A stretch of 64,000 nucleotides of DNA from JBGQOG01 sp052113705 (GCF_052113705.1 NZ_JBGQOG010000004.1:62001-126000); one strand, 5' to 3'. Positions 43,256-52,792 are shown, counted from the first letter of the stretch. The notes: a model not told the origin generated them from the letters alone. A program made the numbers and translations.

Positions 43256-44026
43256 ATGACCAAGCCTCTGATGGCCAAAGCGACCGCGGTCTGGCTGGTG
43301 GATAACACCACGCTGACCTTCAAGCAGATCGCCGATTTCTGCGGGATGCACGAGCTGGAAGTGCAGGGCATTGCTGATGGCGACGTGGCGACCGGCGTGA
43401 AAGGTTTCGACCCCGTTGCCTCCAGCCAACTCGATCCGAAAGAGATCGAGAAGGGCGAGAAAGACCTGAGCTACAAGCTCAAGCTGAAATTCAACGCGGC
43501 GTCGGTCGGCGAAGAAAAGCGCCGTGGCCCGCGCTATACCCCGCTGTCCAAACGTCAGGACCGTCCGGCGGCCATTCTGTGGCTGGTGAAATTCCACCCC
43601 GAGCTGGCCGATGCGCAAGTGGCCCGCCTCGTGGGCACCACCAAGCCGACCATCGCCTCGATCCGCGAGCGGACGCATTGGAACATCGCCAATATCGCAC
43701 CGATCGACCCGGTGGCGCTGGGCCTCTGCCGTCAGTCGGAACTCGACAGCGAAGTGCAAAAGGCCGCCAAGCGCAAAGCCGCTGAAGGCGGGCTGATGAC
43801 CGATGACGAGCGTCGCAAGCTGGTCTCGACCGAGCAGTCGCTGGGCATGAGCGATGAGCCGCGGATGCCCTCGTCGATCGCCGGTCTGGAAGGCTTCAAA
43901 CTCGGCGGTGGCCATGAGCGCGAAGAAGACGAGCACAAAAGCCCGCGCGACTTCTCGAATGCAGACAGCTTCTTCAATCTGCCCGATGCGGATGATGAAG
44001 ACGAAGACGAGGATGACGACGCCTGA
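43256..44026 (+). CDS. trcR: DUF1013 cell-cycle transcriptional regulator TrcR
   Basis: A 256-residue alphaproteobacterial protein. The N-terminal half (MAKATAVWLVDNTTLTFKQI, then RRGPRYTPLSKRQDRPAAIL and AQVARLVGTTKPTIASIRER) looks like a helix-turn-helix DNA-binding domain of the DUF1013/TrcR family. The C-terminal tail is highly acidic (last ten residues nearly all Asp/Glu). Family annotation as a cell-cycle regulator is established for relatives; targets are unknown here. It is monocistronic, with AAAGGAG upstream and a strong terminator downstream. Confidence 0.88.
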   Translation: MTKPLMAKATAVWLVDNTTLTFKQIADFCGMHELEVQGIADGDVATGVKGFDPVASSQLDPKEIEKGEKDLSYKLKLKFNAASVGEEKRRGPRYTPLSKRQDRPAAILWLVKFHPELADAQVARLVGTTKPTIASIRERTHWNIANIAPIDPVALGLCRQSELDSEVQKAAKRKAAEGGLMTDDERRKLVSTEQSLGMSDEPRMPSSIAGLEGFKLGGGHEREEDEHKSPRDFSNADSFFNLPDADDEDEDEDDDA

Positions 44027-44050
44027 GAGAGGCCCGTCAGCGACATATAG

Positions 44051-44079
44051 GGCCCGGAGCATCTGCTCCGGGCCTTTTT
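44051..44079 (+). terminator. terminator after trcR
   Basis: GGCCCGGAGC / GCTCCGGGCC, a 10-bp perfect stem with a 4-base loop, followed by five T residues, 24 bases after the trcR stop. Confidence 0.93.
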
Positions 44080-44278
44080 CGTGCCGGGGGGGGCAGCGCG
44101 GCGCGCCCCACGCTGCGGTGAATGGCAGGGGCGCGCCCATCCGCCGCGGTGCAGCTGTCGTGGGGATGGTGCTGCCCCGGCCGGTTCCCGCTCTGGATTG
44201 GATGTATGAGGGGGTGCTGCCGGTGCTCTGCCATGCCGCCGCCGGAATTGCCCTTTCAGTGTCGCCGGATCCGGGGGC

Positions 44279-45283
44279 TCAGCCAAACAGGCTTTGCCAG
44301 CAGGGCATCACGTCACCGGGTTCTGGCCGCGCGTGATACACCCCGCGGGCGATGGCGCGGGCCAGCACAGAGGCGGCGGCATGGCCGAGGCGAAACGGGT
44401 CCAGCGCGGGATCGGTGAGCGGCTTTTGTCCGGTGGCCACGGCAAAGACCAGATCACCATCATAGGGCGTGTGGCTGGGCAACAGCGCGCGCGCCATGCC
44501 GTCATGCGCCGCCACCGCCATTCTTTGCGCTTCGGCCTGGGTCAGGCGGGCGTCGGTGGCGACAATGGCAATCGTCGTGGCCTCGCCGCGCCGTTTCACC
44601 GGCAGGGGCTCTGCCCCGGGGTCCCAAAGCCCGGCGCTGAACGCACCCTCGAGGCCCATCCCGCCAAACTCTGCCCCTTGCTCATGCGGGGCCGCCCAGA
44701 ACTGCCGCCCTGCTCCGACGGTGGCGGACCCCAGCGCATTCACCGCCACCAGCGCGCCGACGGTCAGCCCGCTGTCCAGCACGGCGGAGGCAGACCCCAG
44801 CCCGCCCTTCAGATTGCCCGTCATCGCGCCATAGCCAGCCCCCTGCGAGCCAAGCGTGAAGTCCCGCGTGGCGGCCTCAAGTGCCGCGCGGCCCAAGGGG
44901 GCGTAGGGGTTCTGGTCCCAGTCCTTGTCGCCGCCGTTCAAAAGATCGAACAGGATCGCGCCGGGCACGATCGGCACCCGCATATCGCCCACCGCAAAGC
45001 CGCGCCCGCGCGCCCGTAGCCCGTCCATCACGCCCGAGGCCGCATCAAGGCCAAAGGCCGAGCCGCCCGAGAGCACCAGCGCATCCACCTCCTGCACCAG
45101 CTTGTCGGGGGCGAGCAGATCGGTCTCGCGCGTGCCGGGCGCGCCGCCCATCACATGCACCGCAGCGGTGAACGGGCGATCCGCGGTCAGCACGCTCACG
45201 CCCGAGCGCAGCCGGGGGGCGCTGGCATTGCCGACGATCAATCCCTCGATGTCGGTGATCAGATTGCGGGGTCCGGGCTGCAT
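44279..45283 (-). CDS. P1 (S58, DmpA-like) family peptidase
   Basis: A 334-residue Ntn-type hydrolase of the L-aminopeptidase/D-esterase family. GNASAPRLRSGVSVL near the start, GGSAFGLDAASGVMDGL and the maturation segment NLKGGLGSASAVLDSGLTVG are diagnostic; autocleavage before the Ser in GGLGS would expose the nucleophile. Possible substrates include N-terminal amino acids, D-amino acid amides or beta-peptides. The ATG at 45283 has GGAG six bases upstream. It is downstream of the phytase-like gene but separated from it by a terminator. Confidence 0.9.
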   Translation of the reverse strand: MQPGPRNLITDIEGLIVGNASAPRLRSGVSVLTADRPFTAAVHVMGGAPGTRETDLLAPDKLVQEVDALVLSGGSAFGLDAASGVMDGLRARGRGFAVGDMRVPIVPGAILFDLLNGGDKDWDQNPYAPLGRAALEAATRDFTLGSQGAGYGAMTGNLKGGLGSASAVLDSGLTVGALVAVNALGSATVGAGRQFWAAPHEQGAEFGGMGLEGAFSAGLWDPGAEPLPVKRRGEATTIAIVATDARLTQAEAQRMAVAAHDGMARALLPSHTPYDGDLVFAVATGQKPLTDPALDPFRLGHAAASVLARAIARGVYHARPEPGDVMPCWQSLFG

Positions 45284-45392
45284 GGCGCTCTCCTGCGGGG
45301 GTATTTCGGGGCGAGTATCATCGCTGGGAGTGCCGCTGCCAAGCCGTCGCTGGAAGAGCGCAGTGCGAGAGGCTTGCCGCCTTTGGCGCAGC

Positions 45393-45423
45393 AAAAGGCC
45401 CCCCGCAGCGATGCGGAGGGCCT
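45393..45423 (-). terminator. terminator after the phytase-like gene
   Basis: On the minus strand AGGCCCTCCGCA pairs with TGCGGGGGGCCT with one mismatch (4-base loop) and is followed by TTTT. It lies 25 bases after the stop at 45448. Confidence 0.85.
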
Positions 45424-45447
45424 GAAGCGTTTGCGGAGAAGGGAGGC

Positions 45448-47628
45448 TTAGTTGGTGGCTTTGCCGACCGGACCGATCGACCAGAACAGCGTCTCGCCCG
45501 AGCTGTCATCGACGCCATCATTGTCGGTGACCACATAGCCGGTGCCGGTGGCGTCAATCGCGAAACCTTCAACCTTGTCGACGACATAGCCGTTGGTGGC
45601 GCGCAGCTCCGGCAAGAGGTCGCGGAACGCGGTCTTGCTCACCAGCGGCAGCGCCTCGCCGAGTTTCGCCGGTTTCAGCTGATCCATCGAGACGGTGAAG
45701 ATCTTTTTCACCACCGCCGCATCGCCGATCAGATTGTCACGCTCAACGACATAGGCCTGCCCGTCGTGGAAGGTGATTTCCGACAGACCCATCCAGCCTG
45801 CGCCCTTCGGCTCGAGCGGATAGGCGACCGCACCCCATTCCTGGGTTTCGGTGTTGTAGGAGACCAGTTTGACCTGACCTTCCGCATCATCGGCCCATTC
45901 GCGCTGCACGGCCATCCACAGCGTGTCGCCGTCGCGGGCCACACCTTCAAAGCCAAAGCGGGTTTCACTGGCCAGCAGTTCCTTCGGCAGTGCCACCTCT
46001 TCCTTGATCTCGCCCTTGGCGTTCACATGATAGAGCGCATGCGGCACCAGTTTCGCGCTGTTGCCCTCGGAGGCGATCCAGAAACCGCCTTTGCCGTCCA
46101 GCGTGATGCCTTCCATGTCCAGCTTTTGCGCGGCCATGCCATCGCGCGTCACCGGCAGTGCGGCGGTGATCCGGGCCGGGGTCTGGGTGGCGTCGATGGT
46201 GTAGATCGTCGGCATGGTCGAATAGAAGCTGTCGTTCACCCCATAGAGGATGCCCGGCTGTTCCGCATCGGCCACGAGGCCCGACATCGCGCCCCAGCCG
46301 ATCAGCTTTTCCGACCCGGCAGAGGTCAGCATCGGATAGGCAGCGGGTTTGTCTTCCTGCGCATAGAGCATGACATGGGCGCGAGCGCCGCCATCGGCCC
46401 CCAGATCCACTTCATTTGCCGTGGCCAGCAGGCCGCGCGCCGGAATCGCCACCATGCCTTCGGGGCTGATGCCCGAGGGCAGGAGTTGTTTCAGCACCGG
46501 ATTGGCCAGATCGGTGATGTCATAGGCCCCGATGATCGAGCCGCGCTCGGAGGCGACGAACAGGGTCGGCACGCCGTTATAGGTGGCGACTTCGACCGAT
46601 TCGAGTTCGGTGCCCTTGGATTTCGAGCGTTTCTCCGGGTAGTGGCCGGCGGCGATGATCGCGTGCTCAAGGCTCGGGCCGGATTCGTAGACGACAGTGC
46701 CGTCTTTGTTGAAGATGGTGAAGCTGCGCGAGCCGCCTTCATAGTCACCTTCGTTGGCCACCACGAAATGATCGGTGTCGATCCATTTCACGCCGTCGGG
46801 CTCGCGTTTCACGGCCTCTTTGGTGCCGGTGAAAGTCAGGCGGCCGTCGGATTTGGTGTCGATATCCGCCAGATCGACGGTGCCCGCCGAGAAATGGTTC
46901 AGGATTTTGCCATCGGCGCCGACCACGACGATGTGGTTGTTTTCCTGCAGGGTCAGAACGATCTCGCCCGCGGCATTGATGTCGACGAATTCCGGCTCGG
47001 GATCTTCGCCGCCGATCTCGGCCAGACCGGTGACCTCGATCTTTTGCAGGGCGGCGCAATCGGCCATGCCATCCTTCATCGGCAGTTTCACCAGATAGCC
47101 CGCGGGCATCTGCGGCAGCGCACCATCGTTCAGCTCTTCGTCGCGCTCATTCTCGATGGCGATGGCGAGGAAGCTGTGGTCGGGGGCGGCGGCCACTGAA
47201 TCCGGCTGACCGCCGAGTTCGCATTCCGCCACGATCTTGCGGGTGGCGAGGTCAACGGCGACCAGCTTGCCCGAGGTGTTCACGTAATCGGCCGAGGTGT
47301 TGACGGCGGCAAAGGCATGGCCGTCGATGATCTTGGCGGTGGTCGGCTCGCCGCCCATCTCGACATTGCCCAAAGGCTTCGGCGCGGCCGGGTCGGTGAT
47401 GTCCACCAGACCGATGACGCCCAGCGGGCTGTCGGTGTAGACCAGCGTCATGCCATCTTCCGAGGCCGAGATGATCTCGGCCGAGGAGGCGCGCATGAGG
47501 TCTTCGCCCGGGGCCATGTTCAGCGGCGTGGCAAACGAAGCGATGCGGTTGAAGTTCTGGTCCGCCAGCGCGGGCAGCGCGGTGGCAAGGGCGAGCACGG
47601 AGGTCAGCGGGATGAGCCGGAGTGACAT
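45448..47628 (-). CDS. secreted esterase/phytase-like beta-propeller protein
   Basis: A 726-residue exported protein with signal peptide MSLRLIPLTSVLALATALPALA (shown in parts: MSLRLIPLTS, ending PALA). The N-terminal part (about 25-400) has repeated WD/YVTN-like propeller strands (LVAVDLATRKIVAECELGGQ). The C-terminal part (about 420-726) with DMEGITLDGKGGFWIASEG, RFGFEGVARDGDTLWMAVQRE and NGYVVDKVEGFAID matches the esterase-like activity of phytase domain. Phosphoester substrates are plausible; the exact activity is unknown. The frame is open another 170 codons upstream without a signal or ribosome site, so 47628 is chosen. Confidence 0.85.
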   Translation of the reverse strand: MSLRLIPLTSVLALATALPALADQNFNRIASFATPLNMAPGEDLMRASSAEIISASEDGMTLVYTDSPLGVIGLVDITDPAAPKPLGNVEMGGEPTTAKIIDGHAFAAVNTSADYVNTSGKLVAVDLATRKIVAECELGGQPDSVAAAPDHSFLAIAIENERDEELNDGALPQMPAGYLVKLPMKDGMADCAALQKIEVTGLAEIGGEDPEPEFVDINAAGEIVLTLQENNHIVVVGADGKILNHFSAGTVDLADIDTKSDGRLTFTGTKEAVKREPDGVKWIDTDHFVVANEGDYEGGSRSFTIFNKDGTVVYESGPSLEHAIIAAGHYPEKRSKSKGTELESVEVATYNGVPTLFVASERGSIIGAYDITDLANPVLKQLLPSGISPEGMVAIPARGLLATANEVDLGADGGARAHVMLYAQEDKPAAYPMLTSAGSEKLIGWGAMSGLVADAEQPGILYGVNDSFYSTMPTIYTIDATQTPARITAALPVTRDGMAAQKLDMEGITLDGKGGFWIASEGNSAKLVPHALYHVNAKGEIKEEVALPKELLASETRFGFEGVARDGDTLWMAVQREWADDAEGQVKLVSYNTETQEWGAVAYPLEPKGAGWMGLSEITFHDGQAYVVERDNLIGDAAVVKKIFTVSMDQLKPAKLGEALPLVSKTAFRDLLPELRATNGYVVDKVEGFAIDATGTGYVVTDNDGVDDSSGETLFWSIGPVGKATN

Positions 47629-47986
47629 GGGGCGTCCTATATGTCTGCGTTCGGCGCGACACTTGGACGTGGTTTGTATCAGGGCGGTGACATCACGGCG
47701 ACGTGAATGCGAAACTTGCCCGCCCCGGGCCGCTCCAAGCCCGCGCGGGGGGCCGCCGCGGTGCCACAGCGGGCAGGCGCTGGCATCAGCGATCTGCCCC
47801 GGGCCGGAAGGGGATGCGGCGCGGGTTTTTCCTGAGGAATTGGTCCGGCGTGGCGCTGTTGGGCATGTGCGCGCATAATTCGTGCTTTTTCGATCATCAT
47901 ATGGGAACCTGCTGCGGGCGAGGGGGTTGACCCTCGGGTCGCCGCTGCCCCCTATGGCGGAGACAGATTCATCGAGGGAACCCGTG
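47629..47986. other. 358-bp divergent spacer, no supported gene
   Basis: It lies between the phytase-like gene and the L,D-transpeptidase gene and should hold both promoters. Frames present are short, Arg-rich and lack ribosome sites. An ATG at 47954 is in frame with the L,D-transpeptidase, but the signal peptide then lies internally, so it is not used. Confidence 0.55.
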
Positions 47987-48787
47987 GTGCTCGCCAAACA
48001 TTTTTCTGCTCTTTTGCTACCGATCGTCCTGATGCTGTCCGCCTGCGCCGAGGTGCCGCAAGAGACGAAACCCGCCGTGAACGAGCCGCCGGAATACCGG
48101 GCGCTGCAGGATGGCGACACGCTGATCCCTGCGGTCAATCCGGCCTATCTGAATGAACGCAACATGCGCAAATGGGTGGAGTATGATGGGCCCGAGCCGG
48201 TGGGCAGCATCGTTGTCGATCCCTATGCGCGCGTGCTCTATCACGTGTACAAGCCGGGTCTGGCGATGCGTTTCGGCATTGCCGTCGGGCGGCAGGGCAA
48301 AGGGTTCTCGGGCAATGGGGTGATCCGCCGCAAGGAAGAATATCCCGCCTGGACGCCGACGAAGAACATGATCCGCACCGAGCCGGAAATTTATGCGGCC
48401 CTGTCAGGCGGCCTGCCGGGCGGTCTGGACAATCCGCTGGGCGCGCGGGCGCTGTATCTCTACCGCAATGGCAAGGACACGATGTACCGGATCCACGGCA
48501 CCATGGATCCGTCGTCGATTGGCAAGGCCACCTCGGCGGGCTGTATCCGGTTGTTCAACCAGGACATTGTCGACATGTTCGACGAAGTGCCGCTGGGCAC
48601 CACCGTCAAGGTCCGCAGCCAGGCCGAGAGCCTGATGATGGAAGGGCCGATGATCGAACTGCCGAGCGGCTATCTGATCCCCGAGACCCAGGCGACGCCG
48701 GAACAATTGGCGGCGGCCGGGATCGAAGGCGGCATCGCCAAGGAGTACAATCCCGCCATGCCGCTGATGTCGACGGCGGCGAACTGA
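47987..48787 (+). CDS. L,D-transpeptidase (YkuD) lipoprotein
   Basis: A 266-residue envelope enzyme. A lipoprotein leader ends LSAC (Cys20). The YkuD domain (about 75-215) holds the catalytic motif YRIHGTMDPSSIGKATSAGC followed by IRL, with the nucleophile Cys in SAGCIR. It would form 3-3 peptidoglycan cross-links or attach proteins to peptidoglycan. The GTG at 47987 is chosen because GAGGGA lies six to seven bases upstream and the leader follows at once; an adjacent GTG at 47984 is possible. Confidence 0.9.
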   Translation: MLAKHFSALLLPIVLMLSACAEVPQETKPAVNEPPEYRALQDGDTLIPAVNPAYLNERNMRKWVEYDGPEPVGSIVVDPYARVLYHVYKPGLAMRFGIAVGRQGKGFSGNGVIRRKEEYPAWTPTKNMIRTEPEIYAALSGGLPGGLDNPLGARALYLYRNGKDTMYRIHGTMDPSSIGKATSAGCIRLFNQDIVDMFDEVPLGTTVKVRSQAESLMMEGPMIELPSGYLIPETQATPEQLAAAGIEGGIAKEYNPAMPLMSTAAN

Positions 48788-48821
48788 GCCGTCAGGGAGC
48801 GTTTTCCCGATGTTCACGACA

Positions 48822-48849
48822 ATGCGCGCCGGTTCTGGCGCGCATTTTT
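48822..48849 (+). terminator. terminator after the L,D-transpeptidase gene
   Basis: ATGCGCGCC / GGCGCGCAT, a 9-bp perfect stem with a 6-base loop, followed by TTTT, 34 bases after the stop. Confidence 0.88.
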
Positions 48850-48918
48850 GTTTCGGGCCTGTGCGGTGACCTGCGCAAATCGTGCAAATGGCGGCGGGGC
48901 CCGTCTGGTGCGGTTCGC

Positions 48919-49269
48919 TCACAGCCGGATCACATAATCCTTGCGGGTGGTCTCCAGAACCTCCCAGCTGCCCTGAAAGCCGGGGCGGATCACAAAGCTG
49001 TCGCCCGCTGACACTTCGGTGCGGCTGCCATCCGCGCCGTGGATCACCGAGCGGCCTGACAGAATCCGGCAATACTCCCATTCATCATAGGAAATCGTCC
49101 AATGGCCGGGGGTGGATTCCCAGATGCCGCAATAGAGCCCGTCGCGCTCTTCCAGATTCCACGTCCGGTGCAACGGTGCTCCGTCGATGATTTTTTGGGG
49201 TTCGGGCCGGGTTTCCTCCACCGGCCCCTGGCCCAATGCGGTGGCGGGGGTGAGCATTTCAATCAGCAT
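48919..49269 (-). CDS. cupin-domain protein
   Basis: A 116-residue single cupin of the EutQ-like (Cupin_3/DUF861) type: GIWESTPGHWTISYDEWEYC, then ILSGRSVIHGADG and SAGDSFVIRPGFQGSWEV. These proteins bind small ligands or metals; the function is unknown. It is divergent from panB across 243 bases and convergent with the L,D-transpeptidase gene. Confidence 0.85.
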   Translation of the reverse strand: MLIEMLTPATALGQGPVEETRPEPQKIIDGAPLHRTWNLEERDGLYCGIWESTPGHWTISYDEWEYCRILSGRSVIHGADGSRTEVSAGDSFVIRPGFQGSWEVLETTRKDYVIRL

Positions 49270-49512
49270 GGCATGGTCCTTTGGCAGGTGATGGTGCGGG
49301 GTCAGTGGGACATTTTATTGCGCGCCCGGCAAGCCCCCGATGCAGCGGCGGGGCTTGGGTAAGGTGATGAAATCACATTTTATTTTCCTGCGCATACAAG
49401 ATTGGATGCGCGCAGGAGGCCGCGCCGCCGCCGCGCTGCGGCATGAATATGCTTTCCTGACCGCGGCAGGTCCGGTATCACGAAGCCGGGTTTTGACCGA
49501 GGAGGGTCGATC

Positions 49513-50343
49513 ATGAGTGTGAGCCAAACGCAACGGGTGATGACGCCTGTGGAAGTGTTGGGGCGCAAGGGCGGCGAACCGCTGGTTTGCCTGACCGCCT
49601 ATACGACGCCGATGGCCCGGCTGATGGACGGCGTGGTCGACATCGTGCTGGTGGGCGACAGCGTTGGCATGGTGCTGCATGGCCTGCCCTCGACCCTCGG
49701 TGTGACGCTTGAGATGATGATCATGCATGGCCGGGCGGTGGCGCGCGGGCTGAGCCGCTCGCTTCTGGTGATTGACATGCCGTTTGGCAGCTATGAGGAA
49801 AGCCCGGCGCAGGCGTTTCGCAATGCCGCACGGCTGATTTCCGAGACGGGCGCCGCGGCGGTCAAGCTGGAGGGCGGCGTGCATATGGCCGAGACCATCG
49901 CCTTCCTCGTGGCGCGCGGCATTCCGGTGATGGGCCATGTCGGCCTGACGCCGCAGGCGGTGAACACGCTCGGCGGCTACAAGGTGCAGGGGCGCGGCAG
50001 CGACGGCGCGCGGATTCAGGCGGATGCCGAGGCAACCGCCGCCGCCGGTGCCTTCTCGGTGGTGCTGGAGAAGGTTCCGGCGAGTCTTGCGGACAAGATC
50101 AGCGAAACCATCGCCATCCCGACCATCGGCATCGGTGCCTCGGTCGGCTGTGACGGTCAGGTTCTGGTGGTGGATGACATGCTGGGGCTGTTCGGGGATT
50201 TCCTGCCGAAATTCGTCAAACGCTATGCCGAACTCGGGCAGACCGCGCGCGAGGCCATCGCGGATTATGCCGCCGAGGTGCGCGGGCGGGCGTTTCCGGC
50301 CGCCGCGCATCAGTTTGCCGACAGCGAAAAGGCCGCGAAATGA
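49513..50343 (+). CDS. panB: 3-methyl-2-oxobutanoate hydroxymethyltransferase
   Basis: First step of pantothenate synthesis: transfers hydroxymethyl from 5,10-methylene-THF to ketoisovalerate, giving ketopantoate. It is a 276-residue TIM barrel with the family start CLTAYTTPMARLMD, the Mg-binding VGDSVGMVLHG, DMPFGSYE and IGIGASVGCDGQVLV. GGAGG lies before the ATG. Its stop overlaps the panC start (ATGA), forming a panBC operon. Confidence 0.97.
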   Translation: MSVSQTQRVMTPVEVLGRKGGEPLVCLTAYTTPMARLMDGVVDIVLVGDSVGMVLHGLPSTLGVTLEMMIMHGRAVARGLSRSLLVIDMPFGSYEESPAQAFRNAARLISETGAAAVKLEGGVHMAETIAFLVARGIPVMGHVGLTPQAVNTLGGYKVQGRGSDGARIQADAEATAAAGAFSVVLEKVPASLADKISETIAIPTIGIGASVGCDGQVLVVDDMLGLFGDFLPKFVKRYAELGQTAREAIADYAAEVRGRAFPAAAHQFADSEKAAK

Positions 50344-51176
50344 AGATCTGGCACGATGTGGCCAGCCTGCGCGCCGATGTGGCGGGCTGGAAACGGCAGG
50401 GCTTGAGCGTGGGGGTGGTGCCCACGATGGGCGCGCTGCACGAGGGGCATCTGAGCCTCGTTGAGGCGGCGCGGGCGGCCTCGGATCGGGTGATCGTGAC
50501 GATTTTCGTGAACCCCAAACAGTTCAACAACCCCGATGATCTGGCCAATTACCCCCGCACCGAAGAGCGCGATGCGGCATTGCTCGCCCCTTACGGTGTC
50601 GACGGCATTTTTGCGCCCGCGCCCGCCGAGGTCTATCCGGCGGATTTCGCCACGACGGTCTCGGTCTCGGGCCTGAGCGAGACCCTGGAGGGCACGTTCC
50701 GCCCGGGCCATTTCGACGGCATGGCGACGGTGGTGACCAAGCTTTTCGGGATGACCCAGGCCGACCGTGCGTTTTTTGGCGAAAAGGACTGGCAGCAGTT
50801 GCAGGTCGTGCGGCGGCTGGTGGCGGATCTGAACATTGCGGTCGAGATCGTTGGCTGCCCGACCGTGCGCGATGCGGACGGGCTGGCGATGTCCTCGCGC
50901 AACATGCGGCTGACGGCTGCCGAGCGGGCGCTGGCGCCCGTGCTCAATACCGCGATGCGCGAGGCCGCTGTGGCACTGCGGGCGGGCGCGCCGGTGGCCG
51001 ACACGCTGGCGGCGGCAGAGGCACGTTTGGCCGCGGCGGGCTTTGGCCGCGTTGAATATCTCGAGCTGCGGGGGGCTGCCGATCTTGCGCCGCAAGGGGC
51101 AGTGCAGGATCCGGCCCGGCTTTTGGCCGCCGTCTGGCTGGGCGCGGTACGGCTGATCGACAATATCGCCGTATAG
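50340..51176 (+). CDS. panC: pantothenate synthetase
   Basis: Condenses pantoate and beta-alanine with ATP to pantothenate. It is a 278-residue nucleotidyltransferase with the HxGH-type motif in PTMGALHEGHLSLV (about residues 28-41), FVNPKQF and the KMSKS-like region MSSRNMRL. It overlaps panB by four bases. Substrate-binding blocks GEKDWQQLQ and FRPGHFDGMATVV are intact. Confidence 0.97.
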   Translation: MKIWHDVASLRADVAGWKRQGLSVGVVPTMGALHEGHLSLVEAARAASDRVIVTIFVNPKQFNNPDDLANYPRTEERDAALLAPYGVDGIFAPAPAEVYPADFATTVSVSGLSETLEGTFRPGHFDGMATVVTKLFGMTQADRAFFGEKDWQQLQVVRRLVADLNIAVEIVGCPTVRDADGLAMSSRNMRLTAAERALAPVLNTAMREAAVALRAGAPVADTLAAAEARLAAAGFGRVEYLELRGAADLAPQGAVQDPARLLAAVWLGAVRLIDNIAV

Positions 51177-51387
51177 CGCCGACTGCCGGACCGGCCCCGG
51201 GGTGCTTTGCTGGCCGCCGGGCGCCGCCGGTCTGCTGCGGCGCAAGTATTTTCAGCGCCCTGTCTGGCAATCGGGCGCAGGATCGCCCACCTTTGAGAGA
51301 GCCATCCTGCGGCGGCTTCTGCTGCCTTTGCGACAGGGGTCGTGCCGTTCGGCTGGGTGATGTGCGCGAGAAACCGGGGGGTTGCGG

Positions 51388-51675
51388 ATGTTTGCACTGT
51401 TGCGGGCGATTGCGGTGGCACTGGTCGTCCTGACCATCCTGCGCTGGCTTCTGGCGCTCTATGCGCGCTCAATCCGGCGGGAGAAGCTGGAGAAAGCCTG
51501 GGCACAGCGGGTGGCCGAGGAAGGCGCCCCGGATGAGCCCGAGGCGCGGGAGGGCTTTATCGAGCAGGGTATGGACGTTTACGAACACAGCCTGCGGCGC
51601 AAGCTTTTGTGGCTGGTCTATATCATTCCGCTGGGGATCGTTGCGCTGACGGTCTATCTGGTCAACTACCAATAG
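51388..51675 (+). CDS. small membrane protein (95 aa)
   Basis: Two hydrophobic helices (about 2-22 and 72-92) flank a charged middle part (IRREKLEKAWAQRVAEEGAP). I recognise no named family, but it lies 10 bases before the DUF1523 gene, and both look like membrane-associated partners. GGGGGG-type ribosome site upstream of the ATG at 51388. Confidence 0.65.
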   Translation: MFALLRAIAVALVVLTILRWLLALYARSIRREKLEKAWAQRVAEEGAPDEPEAREGFIEQGMDVYEHSLRRKLLWLVYIIPLGIVALTVYLVNYQ

Positions 51676-51685
51676 GAGTAAGCGC

Positions 51686-52336
51686 ATGTGGACCTATGTG
51701 AAATGGACGCTGCGGATCGTGCCGCTGATCGTGGTGGCCCTGTTTCTGCATTACACGCTGCCGCAGCATGACATCGTGCGCATCAGCAGCACCTCGAACC
51801 GGCTGACCGAGATTGGCGCGAACCGTATTTTCTATGCCTCCGAGGATGCTGGTGCGACCAGCACCGCCAGCACGCGCGACATCCGCTTCATTGATGCCGT
51901 GCGCCCGAATGGCAAGGTGATCGTCTATCGTAATGAGGATACCGGCTGGATCTGGCCGCCCTATTTCAAATATGACAGCTCGAACCTGCAGGCCGAGGCG
52001 ACCAATTTCGTCTCGAACAAGACCGCGCCGGAATGGGTGTCGATCACCCATTACGGCTGGCGGGTGCCGTTCCTCTCGATCTATCCCAACGCGGTGGCGA
52101 TCAAGCCGGTGGAGGGGCCGGACGCCAGCATCGTGCCTTGGGTCAATATCATCCTTCTGACCGCGCTCTTGATCCTTGTGCTGACGATTCGCCGGATGTG
52201 GCGGCGTTTCCGCCAGCGGTCGATTGATCCGATGCTGGAAGATGTCGGTGACGCCTGGGAGGGGATCGAGGATCGCGCCGATGCCGCCGGGGGCCGCGCG
52301 CGCGGGTTCTGGAGGCGGCTGTTCGGCCGCGCCTAG
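51686..52336 (+). CDS. DUF1523 membrane protein
   Basis: A 216-residue protein with an N-terminal transmembrane helix (about 5-25), an extracytoplasmic domain with NEDTGWIWPPYFKYDSSNLQ and HYGWRVPFLSIYPNAV, and a second helix (about 150-170) followed by a basic cytoplasmic tail. The pattern matches DUF1523, known from alphaproteobacteria but without assigned function. AGGAG lies before the ATG. A strong terminator follows. Confidence 0.82.
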   Translation: MWTYVKWTLRIVPLIVVALFLHYTLPQHDIVRISSTSNRLTEIGANRIFYASEDAGATSTASTRDIRFIDAVRPNGKVIVYRNEDTGWIWPPYFKYDSSNLQAEATNFVSNKTAPEWVSITHYGWRVPFLSIYPNAVAIKPVEGPDASIVPWVNIILLTALLILVLTIRRMWRRFRQRSIDPMLEDVGDAWEGIEDRADAAGGRARGFWRRLFGRA

Positions 52337-52364
52337 GCCGACATTTTCACCACGGATACCGACA

Positions 52365-52388
52365 GGGGCGCCATTGGCGCCCCTTTTT
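52365..52388 (+). terminator. terminator after the DUF1523 gene
   Basis: GGGGCGCC / GGCGCCCC, an 8-bp stem with a 3-base loop, then five T residues. The T tract touches the stop codon of the convergent gene at 52388. Confidence 0.9.
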
Positions 52389-52792
52389 CACAGCCGGGCG
52401 AACCAGGGATCAATGCGCCAATAGGCCAGGAGATCGCGCGCCTTGCCGCAGGGCATGCCCAAAGTCTGCATGGCATAGATGTCGACGCCCAACAGCCCCG
52501 CAAGACGGTAGCCCTGCGCCGCGCCGTCGCGGGCCGGGCTGCCATCGGCAAAATTCTGTTCAATGGCGCTGGCGGCCGAGACCAGAGTGAAGACGATTTC
52601 CAGAGGCGCAATGTCCGGCCAGCCGTGCACGATGCCGCGCACGACGTCCCGCCAGCCATCATCGCCATTCAGCAATTGCTCAATGGCGAAATTGACCCGG
52701 TCGTCGAAACCAAGGTTATCCTTCATGCTCTGGCGTTCCAAATCTTCACACGCTGCCGCGGTTCTCGCGCCCATCAACGCCCCCGCATTCAT
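52388..52792 (-). CDS. hypothetical protein (about 134 aa)
   Basis: A predicted soluble, helical protein containing DRVNFAIEQLLNGDDGWRDV and ending AYWRIDPWFARL. I recognise no family. The start is uncertain: ATGs at 52792, 52774 and 52726 are all in frame and none has a convincing ribosome site. Composition and the conserved-looking C-terminus argue that it is real. It is divergent from the arsenic operon, with about 200 bases between. Confidence 0.5.
   Translation of the reverse strand: MNAGALMGARTAAACEDLERQSMKDNLGFDDRVNFAIEQLLNGDDGWRDVVRGIVHGWPDIAPLEIVFTLVSAASAIEQNFADGSPARDGAAQGYRLAGLLGVDIYAMQTLGMPCGKARDLLAYWRIDPWFARL

Noticed and set aside
42488..44140. 550-codon minus frame covering RNase T2 plus antisense of trcR
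   Set aside because: The signal peptide and family start of RNase T2 are at 43129, and the upstream part is antisense to the conserved trcR gene.
45448..48138. 896-codon version of the phytase-like protein
   Set aside because: A clear signal peptide starts at 47628; the extra 170 codons are antisense to the divergent spacer and L,D-transpeptidase leader.
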